Positions 47,926-56,039 of a DNA stretch of 56,039 nucleotides are shown piece after piece. A program made the position numbers and the translations under genes. Under the pieces are notes generated by a model. That model did no database searches. It was not told where the DNA came from and saw only the letters and a program-made list of their open reading frames with translations. Source of the stretch: Pseudomonadota bacterium (GTDB lineage: Bacteria > Pseudomonadota > Gammaproteobacteria > Burkholderiales > Burkholderiaceae_C); the NCBI GenBank assembly GCA_018240985.1, contig JAFEER010000283.1, forward strand, positions 1 through 56,039. The letters are read 5' to 3'. Numbering within the stretch: the stretch's first letter is position 1; every line of letters begins with the position of its first letter.

Positions 47926-49913
47926 CCGAGCCGATGACAAGTCTGTGGGAGCTTGCCGCCCTGGCGGAAGGCGCCGATCTGGAGTGCAAGGCCGCCCAGG
48001 GGCGCGATGGCCGGGGTGAATTGCCCGATGATTTCTGGCGCAGTTACAGCGCCATGGCCAACACCGATGGGGGCGTGATCTTGCTGGGCGTGCAGGAAAA
48101 GCCGCGTGGCACGTTCCGCGCGCCGGGCCTTGCCGATGTGGAGCGCGTCCGCAAGGCGCTGTGGGACAACCTGCACAACCGCAAGCAGGTGAGTGCCAGC
48201 CTGATGACGGAGGCGGATATCCAGCCTGTCCGGGTGGAGGGGGTGGTGGTGCTTCAGGTGCGCGTGCCCCGTGCCACCCGGCAGCAAAAGCCCGTGCATG
48301 TGGGGGCCAATCCGTTCGGCGGCACCTGGCTGCGCCGGTACGAGGGCGATTACGCCGCAGACGATGAGACCGTGCGGCGCATGGTGGCCGAGCGGGTGGA
48401 GGACTCGCGCGACGACAAGGTGCTCAAGGGTTTCGACTTTGCCGATCTCGATATGGGTACGGTGGCGGCGTACCGCAACCGGTTTGCGGCGGTCAAGCCC
48501 GGCCATGTATGGGCCGACCTGCCGGTGCCCGAGTTTCTGGAGCGCATTGGCGCTTGGGGGAAAAACCGCGACGAGGGTGTGACCGGGCTGCGGTTGGCGG
48601 GCTTGCTGATGTTCGGGCGCGCCGAGGTGATCCGGGATGCGCTGCCGCACTATATGGTGGACTTTCAGGAGCGCCCCGAGGAGCGCACCGAGCGGCGCTG
48701 GATCGATCGCCTGGTGCCCGACGGATCGTGGTCGGGCAATCTGTACGATTTTTTCCGGCGCGTGTATCAGAAGTTGACGGCAGACCTGAAGGTGCCGTTC
48801 CAGTTGCAGGATGGGCAACGCATCGACGACTCGCCCGTGCACGAGGCCCTGCGCGAGGCTTTGGCGAACACGCTGATTCACGCGGACTACACGGGGCGGG
48901 TGTCGATCCTGGTGGTCAAGCGCCCTGATATGTATGGCTTTCGCAACCCGGGGCGGATGCGTATCCCGCCTGAAATTGCCGTCCATGGTGGCAACAGCGA
49001 TTGCCGCAATCGGCGCCTGCAGACCATGTTCCAGTTGGTGGGGTATGGCGATCATGCGGGATCGGGTTTGCCCAAAATCTATGCCAACTGGGAGGGGCAG
49101 CACTGGCGCCGCCCTATCCTCTACGAGCTGCCGGAGCTGGATCAGACGTTGATGGAGTTGCGCATGAGCAGCCTGGTGCCACCGCAGGCGCTGGCCGAGC
49201 TGGAAGCCAGGCTGGGCGCACGGTTTCTGAACCTGACGGAAACGGCGCGCCTGGCGCTGATCACGGCGCAAGTGGAAGGGCAGGTGCGCCACGAGCGGCT
49301 CAAGCAAATCTGCGCCGATCACCCCGCTGACCTCACAAAGTTACTGGGCGGGCTGGTGCGCGACGGGTATCTGGTTTCTGAGGGCGTAGGCCGGGGCATG
49401 GTCTATTTCCTGCCGTGGCAGCCCAGGGTGCTTGCCGGCGCGTTTGATCAGGTGGATGTCGCAGCGGCCTCGCGTAGTGCCACCCTGCCTCCAGAGGCCT
49501 ATGCCATCCCACCGGAGCTGGGCGGCAAACCACCGGAGCTGGGCGGCAAACCACCGGAGCTGGGCGGCAAACCACCGGAGCTGGGCAGCAAACCACCGGA
49601 GTTTTCTATCCATGCGGATTGGGACGCCATTTCTGCCGAGATGCAGAGGAACCTGCTTGCTCTGGCCGAGCCTGTTTCCAGCCGCGGCAAGGTCAAGCAA
49701 GAACTGTTGCGCTCGACCATCCTGGCGCTGTGCCGGGCGCACTATTTGAGCGGTCGCGTCCTGGCGCATGTGCTCAGGCGTGACCCTGACGATCTGCGCA
49801 AGCGCACCCTGACGCCCATGGTGAAAGATGGGCAGTTGCTGGCGGCCTTTGCGGCCAGCAGTGATCCGCGCCAAGCCTATAAGGCCGCGCTTTCCCACAA
49901 TTCAACCCCATGA
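47922..49913 (+). CDS. AlbA/Schlafen-domain plus GHKL ATPase-like protein in the hsd operon
   Basis: 663 aa. N-terminal AlbA_2/Schlafen domain about 10-150 (ADLECKAAQG, YSAMANTDGGVILLGV), then a HATPase_c_4-like domain about 290-400 (HEALREALANTLIHADY as N-box, GYGDHAGSGLPKI as G-box), winged-helix regions about 415-490, a Pro-rich 7-residue repeat (PPELGGK, 530-560) and a C-terminal helical part. Proteins of this kind are often annotated as DNA-binding or RecG-like regulators and are frequent in type I loci (restriction-linked ORFs). Overlaps hsdS and hsdM by 4 bp each, so all three are coupled. Function unknown. Confidence 0.82.
   Translation: MTEPMTSLWELAALAEGADLECKAAQGRDGRGELPDDFWRSYSAMANTDGGVILLGVQEKPRGTFRAPGLADVERVRKALWDNLHNRKQVSASLMTEADIQPVRVEGVVVLQVRVPRATRQQKPVHVGANPFGGTWLRRYEGDYAADDETVRRMVAERVEDSRDDKVLKGFDFADLDMGTVAAYRNRFAAVKPGHVWADLPVPEFLERIGAWGKNRDEGVTGLRLAGLLMFGRAEVIRDALPHYMVDFQERPEERTERRWIDRLVPDGSWSGNLYDFFRRVYQKLTADLKVPFQLQDGQRIDDSPVHEALREALANTLIHADYTGRVSILVVKRPDMYGFRNPGRMRIPPEIAVHGGNSDCRNRRLQTMFQLVGYGDHAGSGLPKIYANWEGQHWRRPILYELPELDQTLMELRMSSLVPPQALAELEARLGARFLNLTETARLALITAQVEGQVRHERLKQICADHPADLTKLLGGLVRDGYLVSEGVGRGMVYFLPWQPRVLAGAFDQVDVAAASRSATLPPEAYAIPPELGGKPPELGGKPPELGGKPPELGSKPPEFSIHADWDAISAEMQRNLLALAEPVSSRGKVKQELLRSTILALCRAHYLSGRVLAHVLRRDPDDLRKRTLTPMVKDGQLLAAFAASSDPRQAYKAALSHNSTP
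49509..49601 (+). repeat. 21-bp tandem repeat inside the AlbA/GHKL gene
   Basis: Four units of 21 bp (49509-49529, -49550, -49571, -49592; the last has one change) plus a 9-base partial unit. Encodes PPELGGK three times, PPELGSK and PPE. The unit length is a multiple of three, so slippage would change linker length without frameshift. Confidence 0.9.
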
Positions 49914-51385
49914 ACACCTCCGCCCTGATCCAGAAAGTCTGGAATTTCTGCCACACCCTGCGCGACGATGGCGTGGGCTATGGCGACTATCTGGAGCAGC
50001 TGACCTACCTGTTGTTCCTGAAACTGGCGCACGAATACAGCCAGGAGCCTTACAACCGCCCCTCGCGCATTCCGCCGGATTGCGACTGGGCCAGCCTGCG
50101 CAGCCAGGTGGGCGAGCCGCTGGAGGCGCAGTACCTCAAGGTGCTGCACCGCCTGGGGAGCGAACCGGGGATGCTGGGCGCGATTTTCTTCAAGGCGCAG
50201 AACAAGATTCAGGATCCGGCCAAGCTCTCGCGCCTGGTGCAGATGATCGACGCCGAGAGCTGGATCAGCCTGGACGCCGACACCAAGGGCGACCTGTACG
50301 AGGGCCTGCTGCAGAAGAACGCAGAGGACACCAAGAGCGGCGCGGGCCAGTACTTCACGCCGCGTGCGCTGATCGAGGCCATGGTGGCCTGCGTGCGGCC
50401 CGAGCCGGGCAAGACGATTGCCGACCCAGCCTGCGGTACGGGTGGCTTCTTTCTGGGCGCCTACCAGTGGCTGACGCGCGCCGGCACCAGCCTGAACCGG
50501 CAGCAAAAGGCCTTCCTGCGCGACCAGACCTTCTACGGCAACGAGATCGTGCCGGGCACGCGCCGCCTGTGCCTGATGAATTTGTTCTTGCACAACGTGG
50601 GCGAACTGGACGGCGAGCCGGCGGTGGAGCGCTCCGACGCGCTGATTGCCGAACCCACGCGCAAGGTGGACTACGTGCTGGCCAATCCGCCCTTTGGCAA
50701 GAAGAGCAGCATGACGATTACCAACGAGGAGGGCGAGGAAGACCGCGAGGCGCTGACCTACGAGCGCCAGGACTTCTGGGAGACCACGTCGAACAAGCAG
50801 CTCAATTTTCTGCAGCACATCGTCAGCCTGCTCAAGACCACGGGCCGCGCGGCCGTGGTGCTGCCCGACAACGTGCTGTTCGAGGGTGGAGCGGGCGAGA
50901 AGATTCGCAGGAAGCTCTTGGAAACCTGCGACGTACACACCATCTTGCGCCTGCCCACGGGCATCTTCTACGCGCAGGGCGTGAAGGCCAACGTAGTGTT
51001 CTTCGACAACGCGCCCAAGGACGGCCGCGTGCATACCCAGGGCGTGTGGTTCTACGACCTGCGCACCAACCAGCACTTCACGCTCAAGACCCGGCCCTTG
51101 AAATTCGAGGACTTGCAGGACTTCATCGCCTGCTACCACCCGGAAAACCGCCATGAGCGGGTGGCGACCGAGCGCTTCAGGTACTACCGCTACGACGAGC
51201 TGGTGGCACGCGACAAGGCCAGCCTGGACGTTTTCTGGCTCAAGGACGACAGCCTGGATCAGCAGGGCGACCTGCCCCCGCCCGAGGTGCTGCAGCAGGA
51301 GATCATCGAGCACCTGGAGGCGGCGCTGGCGGCGTTCAGGGACGTGGCGGCCGCGCTGCCCGGGCGTGGCGTGCGCAGCGCCTGA
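49910..51385 (+). CDS. hsdM: type I restriction enzyme M (methyltransferase) subunit
   Basis: N6-adenine methyltransferase subunit. 491 aa. N-terminal helical HsdM_N domain (about 1-130), then AdoMet-binding ADPACGTGGFFLG (171-183) and catalytic NPPF (259-262) in the N6_Mtase domain. The C-terminal part (HLEAALAAFRDVAAAL) would contact HsdS. Last gene of the coupled hsdS-X-hsdM run; order R...S-X-M rather than the more common R-M-S or M-S-R. Confidence 0.95.
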   Translation: MNTSALIQKVWNFCHTLRDDGVGYGDYLEQLTYLLFLKLAHEYSQEPYNRPSRIPPDCDWASLRSQVGEPLEAQYLKVLHRLGSEPGMLGAIFFKAQNKIQDPAKLSRLVQMIDAESWISLDADTKGDLYEGLLQKNAEDTKSGAGQYFTPRALIEAMVACVRPEPGKTIADPACGTGGFFLGAYQWLTRAGTSLNRQQKAFLRDQTFYGNEIVPGTRRLCLMNLFLHNVGELDGEPAVERSDALIAEPTRKVDYVLANPPFGKKSSMTITNEEGEEDREALTYERQDFWETTSNKQLNFLQHIVSLLKTTGRAAVVLPDNVLFEGGAGEKIRRKLLETCDVHTILRLPTGIFYAQGVKANVVFFDNAPKDGRVHTQGVWFYDLRTNQHFTLKTRPLKFEDLQDFIACYHPENRHERVATERFRYYRYDELVARDKASLDVFWLKDDSLDQQGDLPPPEVLQQEIIEHLEAALAAFRDVAAALPGRGVRSA

Positions 51386-51471
51386 CACGCGGCGGCAACA
51401 GCCTTTCAGACTCGGCCGCTATTGCCATGCGGCTATCCTTATGCCCCCGTACAGAACCCCGTGAACCCGTG

Positions 51472-52320
51472 ATGACACCCGATTCCATTGCCGCGCAGGT
51501 GCGCGAAGACGTGCAGCGCGCGCTGCAAGAAGACGTGGGCGGAGGCGACCTGACCGCTGCCCTGGTGCCGGCAGGGCGCCGTGGGCGTGCGCGCATCCTG
51601 GCGCGCGAGGCGGCAGTGATCTGCGGCGCGCCCTGGGCCGAGGCGGCGTTTCGCGCGCTTGACCCCGGTGTCAGGCTGACCTGGCATGTGGCCGAGGGCC
51701 AGCGCTGCGCCCCCGACCAGGTGGTGCTGGAGGCCGAGGGCGATGCGCGCGCGCTGCTGTCGGCCGAGCGCACCGCCATCAACTTCATGCAGCTCTTGTC
51801 CGCCGTGGCCAGCAAGACCGCTGTCTATGTGGATGCCGTGGCCGGCACGCACGCCGCCATCGTGGACACGCGCAAGACCCTGCCCGGCCTGCGCCTGGCG
51901 CAGAAATACGCCGTGCGCGTGGGCGGCGGCGTGAACCACCGCATCGGCCTGCACGACGCGGTGCTGATCAAGGAGAACCACATTGCCGCCGCCGGTGGCG
52001 TGACGGCCGTGCTGCGCGCCACCGAGGCCGTGGCGGCGCGCGCCGCTTTCATCGAGATCGAGGTGGAGACGCTGGAGCAATTGCGCGAGGCGCTGGACGC
52101 GGGCGCGAAGATGGTGTTGCTGGACAACATGCCGCTGCCCGTGCTGCGCGAGGCCGTGGCCATGAACGCCGGGCGCGCGATTCTCGAAATTTCGGGAGGT
52201 GTGACGCTGGAGAGCGTGCGCGCCCTTGCAGAAACCGGGGTAGACCGCATCTCCATTGGTGCGCTGACCAAGGACGTGAAGGCCACGGACTTTTCCATGC
52301 GCTTGCAGGAAATCAACTGA
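51472..52320 (+). CDS. nadC: nicotinate-nucleotide pyrophosphorylase (carboxylating)
   Basis: Converts quinolinate and PRPP to nicotinate mononucleotide in NAD synthesis. 282 aa. EDVGGGDLTAALVP, the RTAINFMQLLSAVAS-like AERTAINFMQ, DTRKTLPGLRLAQKYAV and DAVLIKENHIAAAGG are family signatures. ATG 51472 is taken; the frame is open to 51427 without conserved residues. First gene of nadC-nadA to the right of the hsd island. Confidence 0.95.
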   Translation: MTPDSIAAQVREDVQRALQEDVGGGDLTAALVPAGRRGRARILAREAAVICGAPWAEAAFRALDPGVRLTWHVAEGQRCAPDQVVLEAEGDARALLSAERTAINFMQLLSAVASKTAVYVDAVAGTHAAIVDTRKTLPGLRLAQKYAVRVGGGVNHRIGLHDAVLIKENHIAAAGGVTAVLRATEAVAARAAFIEIEVETLEQLREALDAGAKMVLLDNMPLPVLREAVAMNAGRAILEISGGVTLESVRALAETGVDRISIGALTKDVKATDFSMRLQEIN

Positions 52321-52455
52321 TACCCCCTGCGGCGCTGCGCGCCTTCCCCCAGGGGACGCCATCAGCGCGGCGGGGCGGCCCTTGCGCGGTGGCCGCTGGC
52401 CCGGGTTGTGCGGGTTTTTGGCGTGCGGCAATGCATGCCGCGATGAGGGACTGAC
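52321..52455. repeat. palindromic intergenic element between nadC and nadA
   Basis: CCCCTG (52324-52329) pairs with CAGGGG (52350-52355) around an inner GGCGC/GCGCC stem (52331-52335 with 52339-52343). The following GC-rich stretch ends in a CCCG...CGGG mini-stem and five T's (about 52409-52424), so it may stop or slow transcription from nadC. This kind of CCCCTG...CAGGGG element is common between genes in Comamonadaceae, from memory of the family. Confidence 0.55.
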
Positions 52456-53574
52456 ATGAATACCACTATTGCATTGAAAGAAGTTGAGTACGAATTGCCC
52501 GAGGATGGCGCGGTTTGCTCCACGAAATACGCCTGGGCGCGCGTGCCGCCCGAGCTGTCGCAAGACGAGCGTGCGCAGCTCAAGGACAGGATCCGCCGCC
52601 TGTTGAAAGAGAAGAACGCCGTCATGGTGTCGCACTACTACGTGCACCCGGATCTGCAGGATCTGGCCGAGGAGACGGGCGGCATCGTCAGCGACTCGCT
52701 GGAGATGGCGCGCTTTGGGCGTGACCATGCAGCGCAGACGCTGGTGGTGTCGGGCGTGCGCTTCATGGGCGAGACGGCCAAGATCCTCTCGCCCGAGAAG
52801 ACCGTGCTCATGCCCGATCTGGACGCCACCTGCTCGCTGGACTTGGGCTGCCCCATCGACGAGTTCTCGGCCTTCTGCGATGCGCACCCGGATCGCACCG
52901 TGGTGGTCTACGCCAACACCAGCGCGGACGTAAAGGCGCGCGCCGACTGGCTGGTCACGTCCAGCTGCGCGCTGGACATCGTGCGCGCGCTCAAGGACGC
53001 GGGCCAGAAGATCCTGTGGGCGCCCGATCGCCACCTGGGCGACTACATCCGCCGCGAAACCGGCGCCGACATGGTGTTCTGGAATGGTGCCTGCATCGTG
53101 CACGACGAATTCAAGGCGCTGGAGCTGGAGCTTTTGAGAAAAGAGCACCCCCAGGCCAAGGTGCTGGTGCACCCCGAGAGCCCGGCCGAGGTCATCGCCC
53201 TGGCCGACGCCGTGGGCTCCACCAGCGCCATCCTGAAGGCCGCGCAGACCCTGGAGGCGACGGAATTCATCGTCGCCACCGATAAGGGCATGATGCACAA
53301 GCTGCGCCAGCTCAACCCTGGCAAGGTTTTTTACGAGGCGCCCACGGCCGGCAACAGCGCCACCTGCAAGAGCTGTGCCCACTGCCCCTGGATGGCCATG
53401 AACGGCCTGGCTGGCGTGGCCCATGTGCTGGAGACGGGGGCGAATGCCGTGCATGTGGATCCGGCCATCATCCCGCGCGCGCGCCAGCCCATCGACCGCA
53501 TGCTGGCCTTTACGGCGGCGCTCAAGAGCGGGCAGGCACCGGGTGCGCTGGTGCCGCAACTGGGAGCGGCATGA
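52456..53574 (+). CDS. nadA: quinolinate synthase A
   Basis: Iron-sulfur enzyme that condenses iminoaspartate with dihydroxyacetone phosphate to quinolinate. 372 aa. Cluster cysteines are C126 ([10 protein letters not shown]), the one in [12 protein letters not shown] and one in [14 protein letters not shown]. Other marks: [16 protein letters not shown] and VHPESPAEV. nadB is not in the window. Confidence 0.95.
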   Translation: MNTTIALKEVEYELPEDGAVCSTKYAWARVPPELSQDERAQLKDRIRRLLKEKNAVMVSHYYVHPDLQDLAEETGGIVSDSLEMARFGRDHAAQTLVVSGVRFMGETAKILSPEKTVLMPDLDATCSLDLGCPIDEFSAFCDAHPDRTVVVYANTSADVKARADWLVTSSCALDIVRALKDAGQKILWAPDRHLGDYIRRETGADMVFWNGACIVHDEFKALELELLRKEHPQAKVLVHPESPAEVIALADAVGSTSAILKAAQTLEATEFIVATDKGMMHKLRQLNPGKVFYEAPTAGNSATCKSCAHCPWMAMNGLAGVAHVLETGANAVHVDPAIIPRARQPIDRMLAFTAALKSGQAPGALVPQLGAA

Positions 53575-53617
53575 GGCGTCGGTTGCAGGCCCTCTTGATA
53601 CAAGTCATGACTGGTTA

Positions 53618-53723
53618 CGCCAATTGCATTGGCGCGTAGAAAAAAGGCCTGACGCAGCCGCGGGGCCAGGCGCATAGTTTTCGGTGAAACGTTCATGGCG
53701 ATTTCGTCCATTTGCGTTTCACC
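53618..53723. promoter_or_regulatory. two inverted repeats upstream of the DUF4148-like gene
   Basis: CGCCAAT/ATTGGCG at 53618-53624 with 53628-53634, and GGTGAAACG/CGTTTCACC at 53683-53691 with 53715-53723. Neither is followed by a T-run on the plus strand, so they look like operators or leader structure rather than terminators. Confidence 0.35.
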
Positions 53724-53749
53724 CGTAACGCGAATCGAAAGGATTCGGT

Positions 53750-54061
53750 ATGTGCAATCGCTCCACGCTTTTATTGGCTCTACTCCTGGGCGCGACTGGC
53801 GCCGCCGTGGCCCAGACCAGCACTGCTCCCGTGCCCAATGCGGCGCCGACGGCCAGCACGGGCCTGAGCCGCGCCGAGGTCTTGGCCGACCTCGCGCTGT
53901 GGCAGCGCGCCGGCATGACCTACTGGCCTGCTCCTCCGAACGATTCGGATCTGCAGCTCACGGCCGAATACCAGGCCGGCCTGGCGCGCTACCAGCAGCT
54001 GCACGCCAGCCAGGCCTTGCCGGAGACCATGGCCAACTACCAGGGTAAGCCCGCCAAGTGA
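53750..54061 (+). CDS. small exported DUF4148-like protein
   Basis: 103 aa. Signal peptide about 1-21 (LLLALLLGATGAAVAQ) and a short mature part containing LSRAEVLADLALWQRAGM, the pattern of DUF4148 proteins common in Burkholderiales, then an Ala/Gln-rich helix. Likely periplasmic; no known function. AAAGGA lies about 6 bases before the ATG. Followed by a terminator. Confidence 0.75.
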   Translation: MCNRSTLLLALLLGATGAAVAQTSTAPVPNAAPTASTGLSRAEVLADLALWQRAGMTYWPAPPNDSDLQLTAEYQAGLARYQQLHASQALPETMANYQGKPAK

Positions 54062-54100
54062 ACGTGCCGCCATGGCCTGCTGAGCCAGGCCGACCCACGG

Positions 54101-54129
54101 GCGCCCGCAATTGCGGGCGCTTCGTTTTT
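54101..54129 (+). terminator. rho-independent terminator after the DUF4148-like gene
   Basis: A 20-bp perfect palindrome GCGCCCGCAATTGCGGGCGC (54101-54120) followed by TTCGTTTTT. Confidence 0.85.
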
Positions 54130-54244
54130 GAAGCGCCCATGGCGCCAGTCCCATAGACTTGCCGATTTGTTGAGGTTGTTGGTTTACTATCAATAACGTA
54201 GCTTGCAGCGCTTTTCTGATAAGTGCTAACCACCAAAAATTGCC

Positions 54245-54392
54245 TGACTATGCACATACCGCAGAAGCCCCTCACCCCTCCCTCTCCCCAAAGGGGCGAG
54301 GGCGATCGGTTGCGCCGGTATTTCTCCCTCTCCCTCTGGGAGAGGGGGGGGTGAGGGCCGGCGGGTTGATCTGAAATATGTCGCTAATCAGG
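54245..54392. repeat. MITE-like dispersed repeat, family B copy 2
   Basis: About 148 bp, closely matching 10314-10534 except for an internal segment missing here. Ends are imperfect inverted repeats (CCTGACTATGCACATACCGC from 54244, against the complement of GAAATATGTCGCTAATCAGG). Core arms CCCCTCACCC and GGGGTGAGGG. Confidence 0.75.
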
Positions 54393-54506
54393 AAAAATTG
54401 CCTGCATGGCGGGATGGCTCGGGCGCACTGATTGGCACATCGTCAGTTCCGCGAAGACGGGCACTGCGGTACTTGCTGAGGCCTGCCCTTCATGTGGTGA
54501 ACATCC

Positions 54507-55673
54507 TTGAACTCCATCATCGATTTTCCCAATCCACGCGACCCGGCCGCGGCGCGCTTGCGCCATGTGCTCCGCACCCCGCTGCGCACGCTGGCGGCCT
54601 GGCGGCCCGGCGAGGTGCGCGCCGTGCTCGACGCCGTGCAGCAGGCTGCCCAGGCCGGACTGTGGTGCCTGGGCTGGCTGCGTTACGAGGCCGCTGCTGC
54701 CTTCGACACGGCCTACGCCGACGCCGTCCACGCCGTGCCCAAGGGCCGGCCGCTGGCCTGGTTTGGCGTCTACGACCAGCCCGTTGCCAACGGTGCCCTG
54801 ACCGAGGACGCCGGCGGCAAAGAGTTCGAGCCGGGGGCGGCGCCTCTGGTGCAATGGCAGCCCGGCCTGGAGCGTGCCGCCTTCGATGCCGCCATCGCCC
54901 ACATCCACGCCGCCATTGCCGCTGGCGACTGCTACCAGGTCAACTACACGGCGCAGCTTCTCGGCCGGCTGCAGGGCGATGTGCCGGCGCTGTTCGCGGC
55001 GCTGCGGCGCGCCCAGCCGGGCGGCTATGTGGCGCATATCGACAGTGGTGACGAGCAGGTGCTGTCGGTCTCGCCCGAACTGTTCTTCGACTGGGATGGC
55101 GAGCGCATCCTCACGCGCCCGATGAAGGGCACGGCGCCGCGCGGCGCCACGGCGCAGCAGGATGCGGCGCTGGCCGAGGCCATGCGCGCCTCGCCCAAGG
55201 AGCGGGCCGAGAACGTGATGATCGTGGACCTGCTGCGCAACGACCTGTCGCGCATCGCGCTGCCGCACAGCGTGCGCGTGCCGCGGCTGTTCCATGTGGA
55301 GGCGCTGCCCAGCGTGTGGCAGATGACCTCGGATGTCGAGGCGCGCACGCGGCCGGGCACCAGCCTGGCGGATGTGTTTGCGGCGCTGTTTCCCTGCGGC
55401 TCCGTCACCGGCGCACCCAAGCGCCAGGCCATGCGGCTGATCCGCGCGCTGGAGCCCGGGCCGCGCGGCATCTACTGCGGCGCCGTCGGCGTGGTGCGGC
55501 CCGGCAGCGCCCCCGGGCACATGCACGCCACCTTCAACGTGCCGATACGCACCGTGGTCGTGCAGGGCGATGCCGTGCGCTGCGGCATCGGCAGCGGCAT
55601 CACGGCCAGCGCCCAGGCCGAGGCCGAATGGCAGGAGTGGCGCCACAAGCGGGCTTTTTTGCAGCAGATATGA
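54507..55673 (+). CDS. pabB: aminodeoxychorismate synthase component I
   Basis: Aminates chorismate to 4-amino-4-deoxychorismate, the folate branch, using ammonia from PabA. 388 aa, the short form lacking most of the N-terminal domain. Conserved GDCYQVNYTAQL, SPELFF, RPMKGTAPRG, DLLRNDLSRIA and GSVTGAPK segments are visible. TTG 54507 is the only usable start: an in-frame stop lies nine bases upstream, and no in-frame ATG comes before the conserved core. Overlaps pabC by 4 bp. Confidence 0.9.
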   Translation: MNSIIDFPNPRDPAAARLRHVLRTPLRTLAAWRPGEVRAVLDAVQQAAQAGLWCLGWLRYEAAAAFDTAYADAVHAVPKGRPLAWFGVYDQPVANGALTEDAGGKEFEPGAAPLVQWQPGLERAAFDAAIAHIHAAIAAGDCYQVNYTAQLLGRLQGDVPALFAALRRAQPGGYVAHIDSGDEQVLSVSPELFFDWDGERILTRPMKGTAPRGATAQQDAALAEAMRASPKERAENVMIVDLLRNDLSRIALPHSVRVPRLFHVEALPSVWQMTSDVEARTRPGTSLADVFAALFPCGSVTGAPKRQAMRLIRALEPGPRGIYCGAVGVVRPGSAPGHMHATFNVPIRTVVVQGDAVRCGIGSGITASAQAEAEWQEWRHKRAFLQQI

Positions 55674-56039
55674 ACATGGACTTCGAGATTCTGGAAACGC
55701 TGGCCTTGGAGCAGGGCCGCCTGCGCCACCTCGACCGGCACCTGGCGCGCATGGCCGGCAGCTGTACGCACTTTGCCTACCACTGGGACGAGGCGCTGGT
55801 GCGCGCCTGCCTGGCAGACCTGGTGGCCGGGCATGCACAAGGGCTTTGGCGCGTGCGCCTGCTGGTGGATCCGCAGGGACGTCCGCGTGCCGAGGCGTTT
55901 GCGTTGCAGCCAACTGCCACGCCGGTGCTGCTGGCCCTGGCCGACCGGCCCTTCGCCGAGGCGCACGGCGAATTCGTGCGCCACAAAACCACGCGCCGCG
56001 CGCACTACGCGGCCTTTGCGCCACCGGCAGGCGTATTCG
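55670..56039 (+). CDS. pabC: aminodeoxychorismate lyase (class IV aminotransferase), 3' truncated by window
   Basis: First ~123 codons only; the frame is open to the window end. FEILETLALEQGRLRHLDRH and the PLP-lysine region VRHKTTRRAHYAAF match PabC-type lyases, which split aminodeoxychorismate to p-aminobenzoate and pyruvate. Starts in the pabB stop (ATGA), with a second in-frame ATG at 55676. In some related genomes pabB and pabC are fused; here they are separate but coupled. Confidence 0.88.
   Translation, partial: MNMDFEILETLALEQGRLRHLDRHLARMAGSCTHFAYHWDEALVRACLADLVAGHAQGLWRVRLLVDPQGRPRAEAFALQPTATPVLLALADRPFAEAHGEFVRHKTTRRAHYAAFAPPAGVF

Larger units (their letters stand above)
54062..54506. 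other. 445-bp gap: terminator and repeats
   Basis: Contains the terminator at 54101-54129, an AGCTATCA/AGCGCTT-like stretch at about 54185-54230 (TACTATCAATAACGTAGCTTG, then CAGCGCTT), and family B repeat copy 2 at 54245-54392. No gene is seen. Confidence 0.7.

Noticed and set aside
49509..49601. Possible CRISPR-like array
   Set aside because: Units are contiguous 21-mers without spacers and lie inside a coding frame.
41396..51471. Integrase, tRNA or att-flanked genomic island
   Set aside because: No integrase, tRNA or matching direct repeats were seen at the two edges, so island status rests on gene content and context only.

Overview
The window is high-GC chromosomal DNA, most likely from a betaproteobacterium of the order Burkholderiales, family Comamonadaceae (Acidovorax / Alicycliphilus / Diaphorobacter-like). 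This is inferred from gene order (mlaFEDACB followed by an ABC pair, ibaG, murA, hisG, hisD; and gpmA, rhodanese, grxC, secB, gpsA), from protein wording, and from many small palindromic intergenic repeats of a kind I associate with that family. No rRNA or tRNA gene, CRISPR array or classical IS was seen.

Layout. 1-2.9 kb: dgt, a DUF1415 gene and a methyltransferase. 2.9-3.9 kb: a REP-associated tyrosine transposase (RAYT) bracketed by four copies of a 23-bp palindrome. 3.9-10.3 kb: glutamate synthase gltB-gltD, then a strong bidirectional terminator. 10.6-14.4 kb: mmsA with an orphan ABC substrate-binding protein, and a divergent LysR gene. 14.5-16.9 kb: a polar amino-acid ABC transporter (lipoprotein, permease, ATPase). 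17.1-18.4 kb: speD-speE for spermidine, preceded by a long structured leader. 18.8-28.0 kb: the Mla phospholipid-transport cluster, a second ABC exporter, ibaG, murA, hisG and hisD. 28.0-31.6 kb, minus strand: a receiver protein, moeB, ctpA and gpmA. 31.7-35.1 kb: rhodanese, grxC, a MITE-like element, secB, gpsA and a lectin-like lipoprotein. 35.1-39.5 kb: TctC-type binding protein, TauE/SafE permease, M81 metallopeptidase and a divergent LysR. 39.5-41.4 kb: panB-panC.

41.5-51.4 kb is the accessory part, a type I restriction-modification island between panB and nadC. Its order is hsdR, AAA ATPase, antisense parDE toxin-antitoxin, hsdS, AlbA/Schlafen-plus-GHKL protein, hsdM. The ATPase gene is followed by a shortened in-frame copy of the hsdR 3' end. 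hsdS carries an in-frame two-hairpin repeat in the linker between its two target-recognition halves. The protein between hsdS and hsdM has a slippage-prone 21-bp repeat. 51.5-56.0 kb returns to housekeeping genes: nadC, nadA, a small DUF4148-like exported protein, pabB, and a pabC cut by the window edge.

Most promising for new biology: (i) the mosaic hsd island with its embedded ATPase, TA module and AlbA protein; (ii) the in-frame palindromic insertion in hsdS; (iii) the 5' leader of speD, which has three hairpins, the last followed by a U-run just before the gene; (iv) several small repeat families, some with terminal inverted repeats, that touch start codons, stop codons and gene ends.
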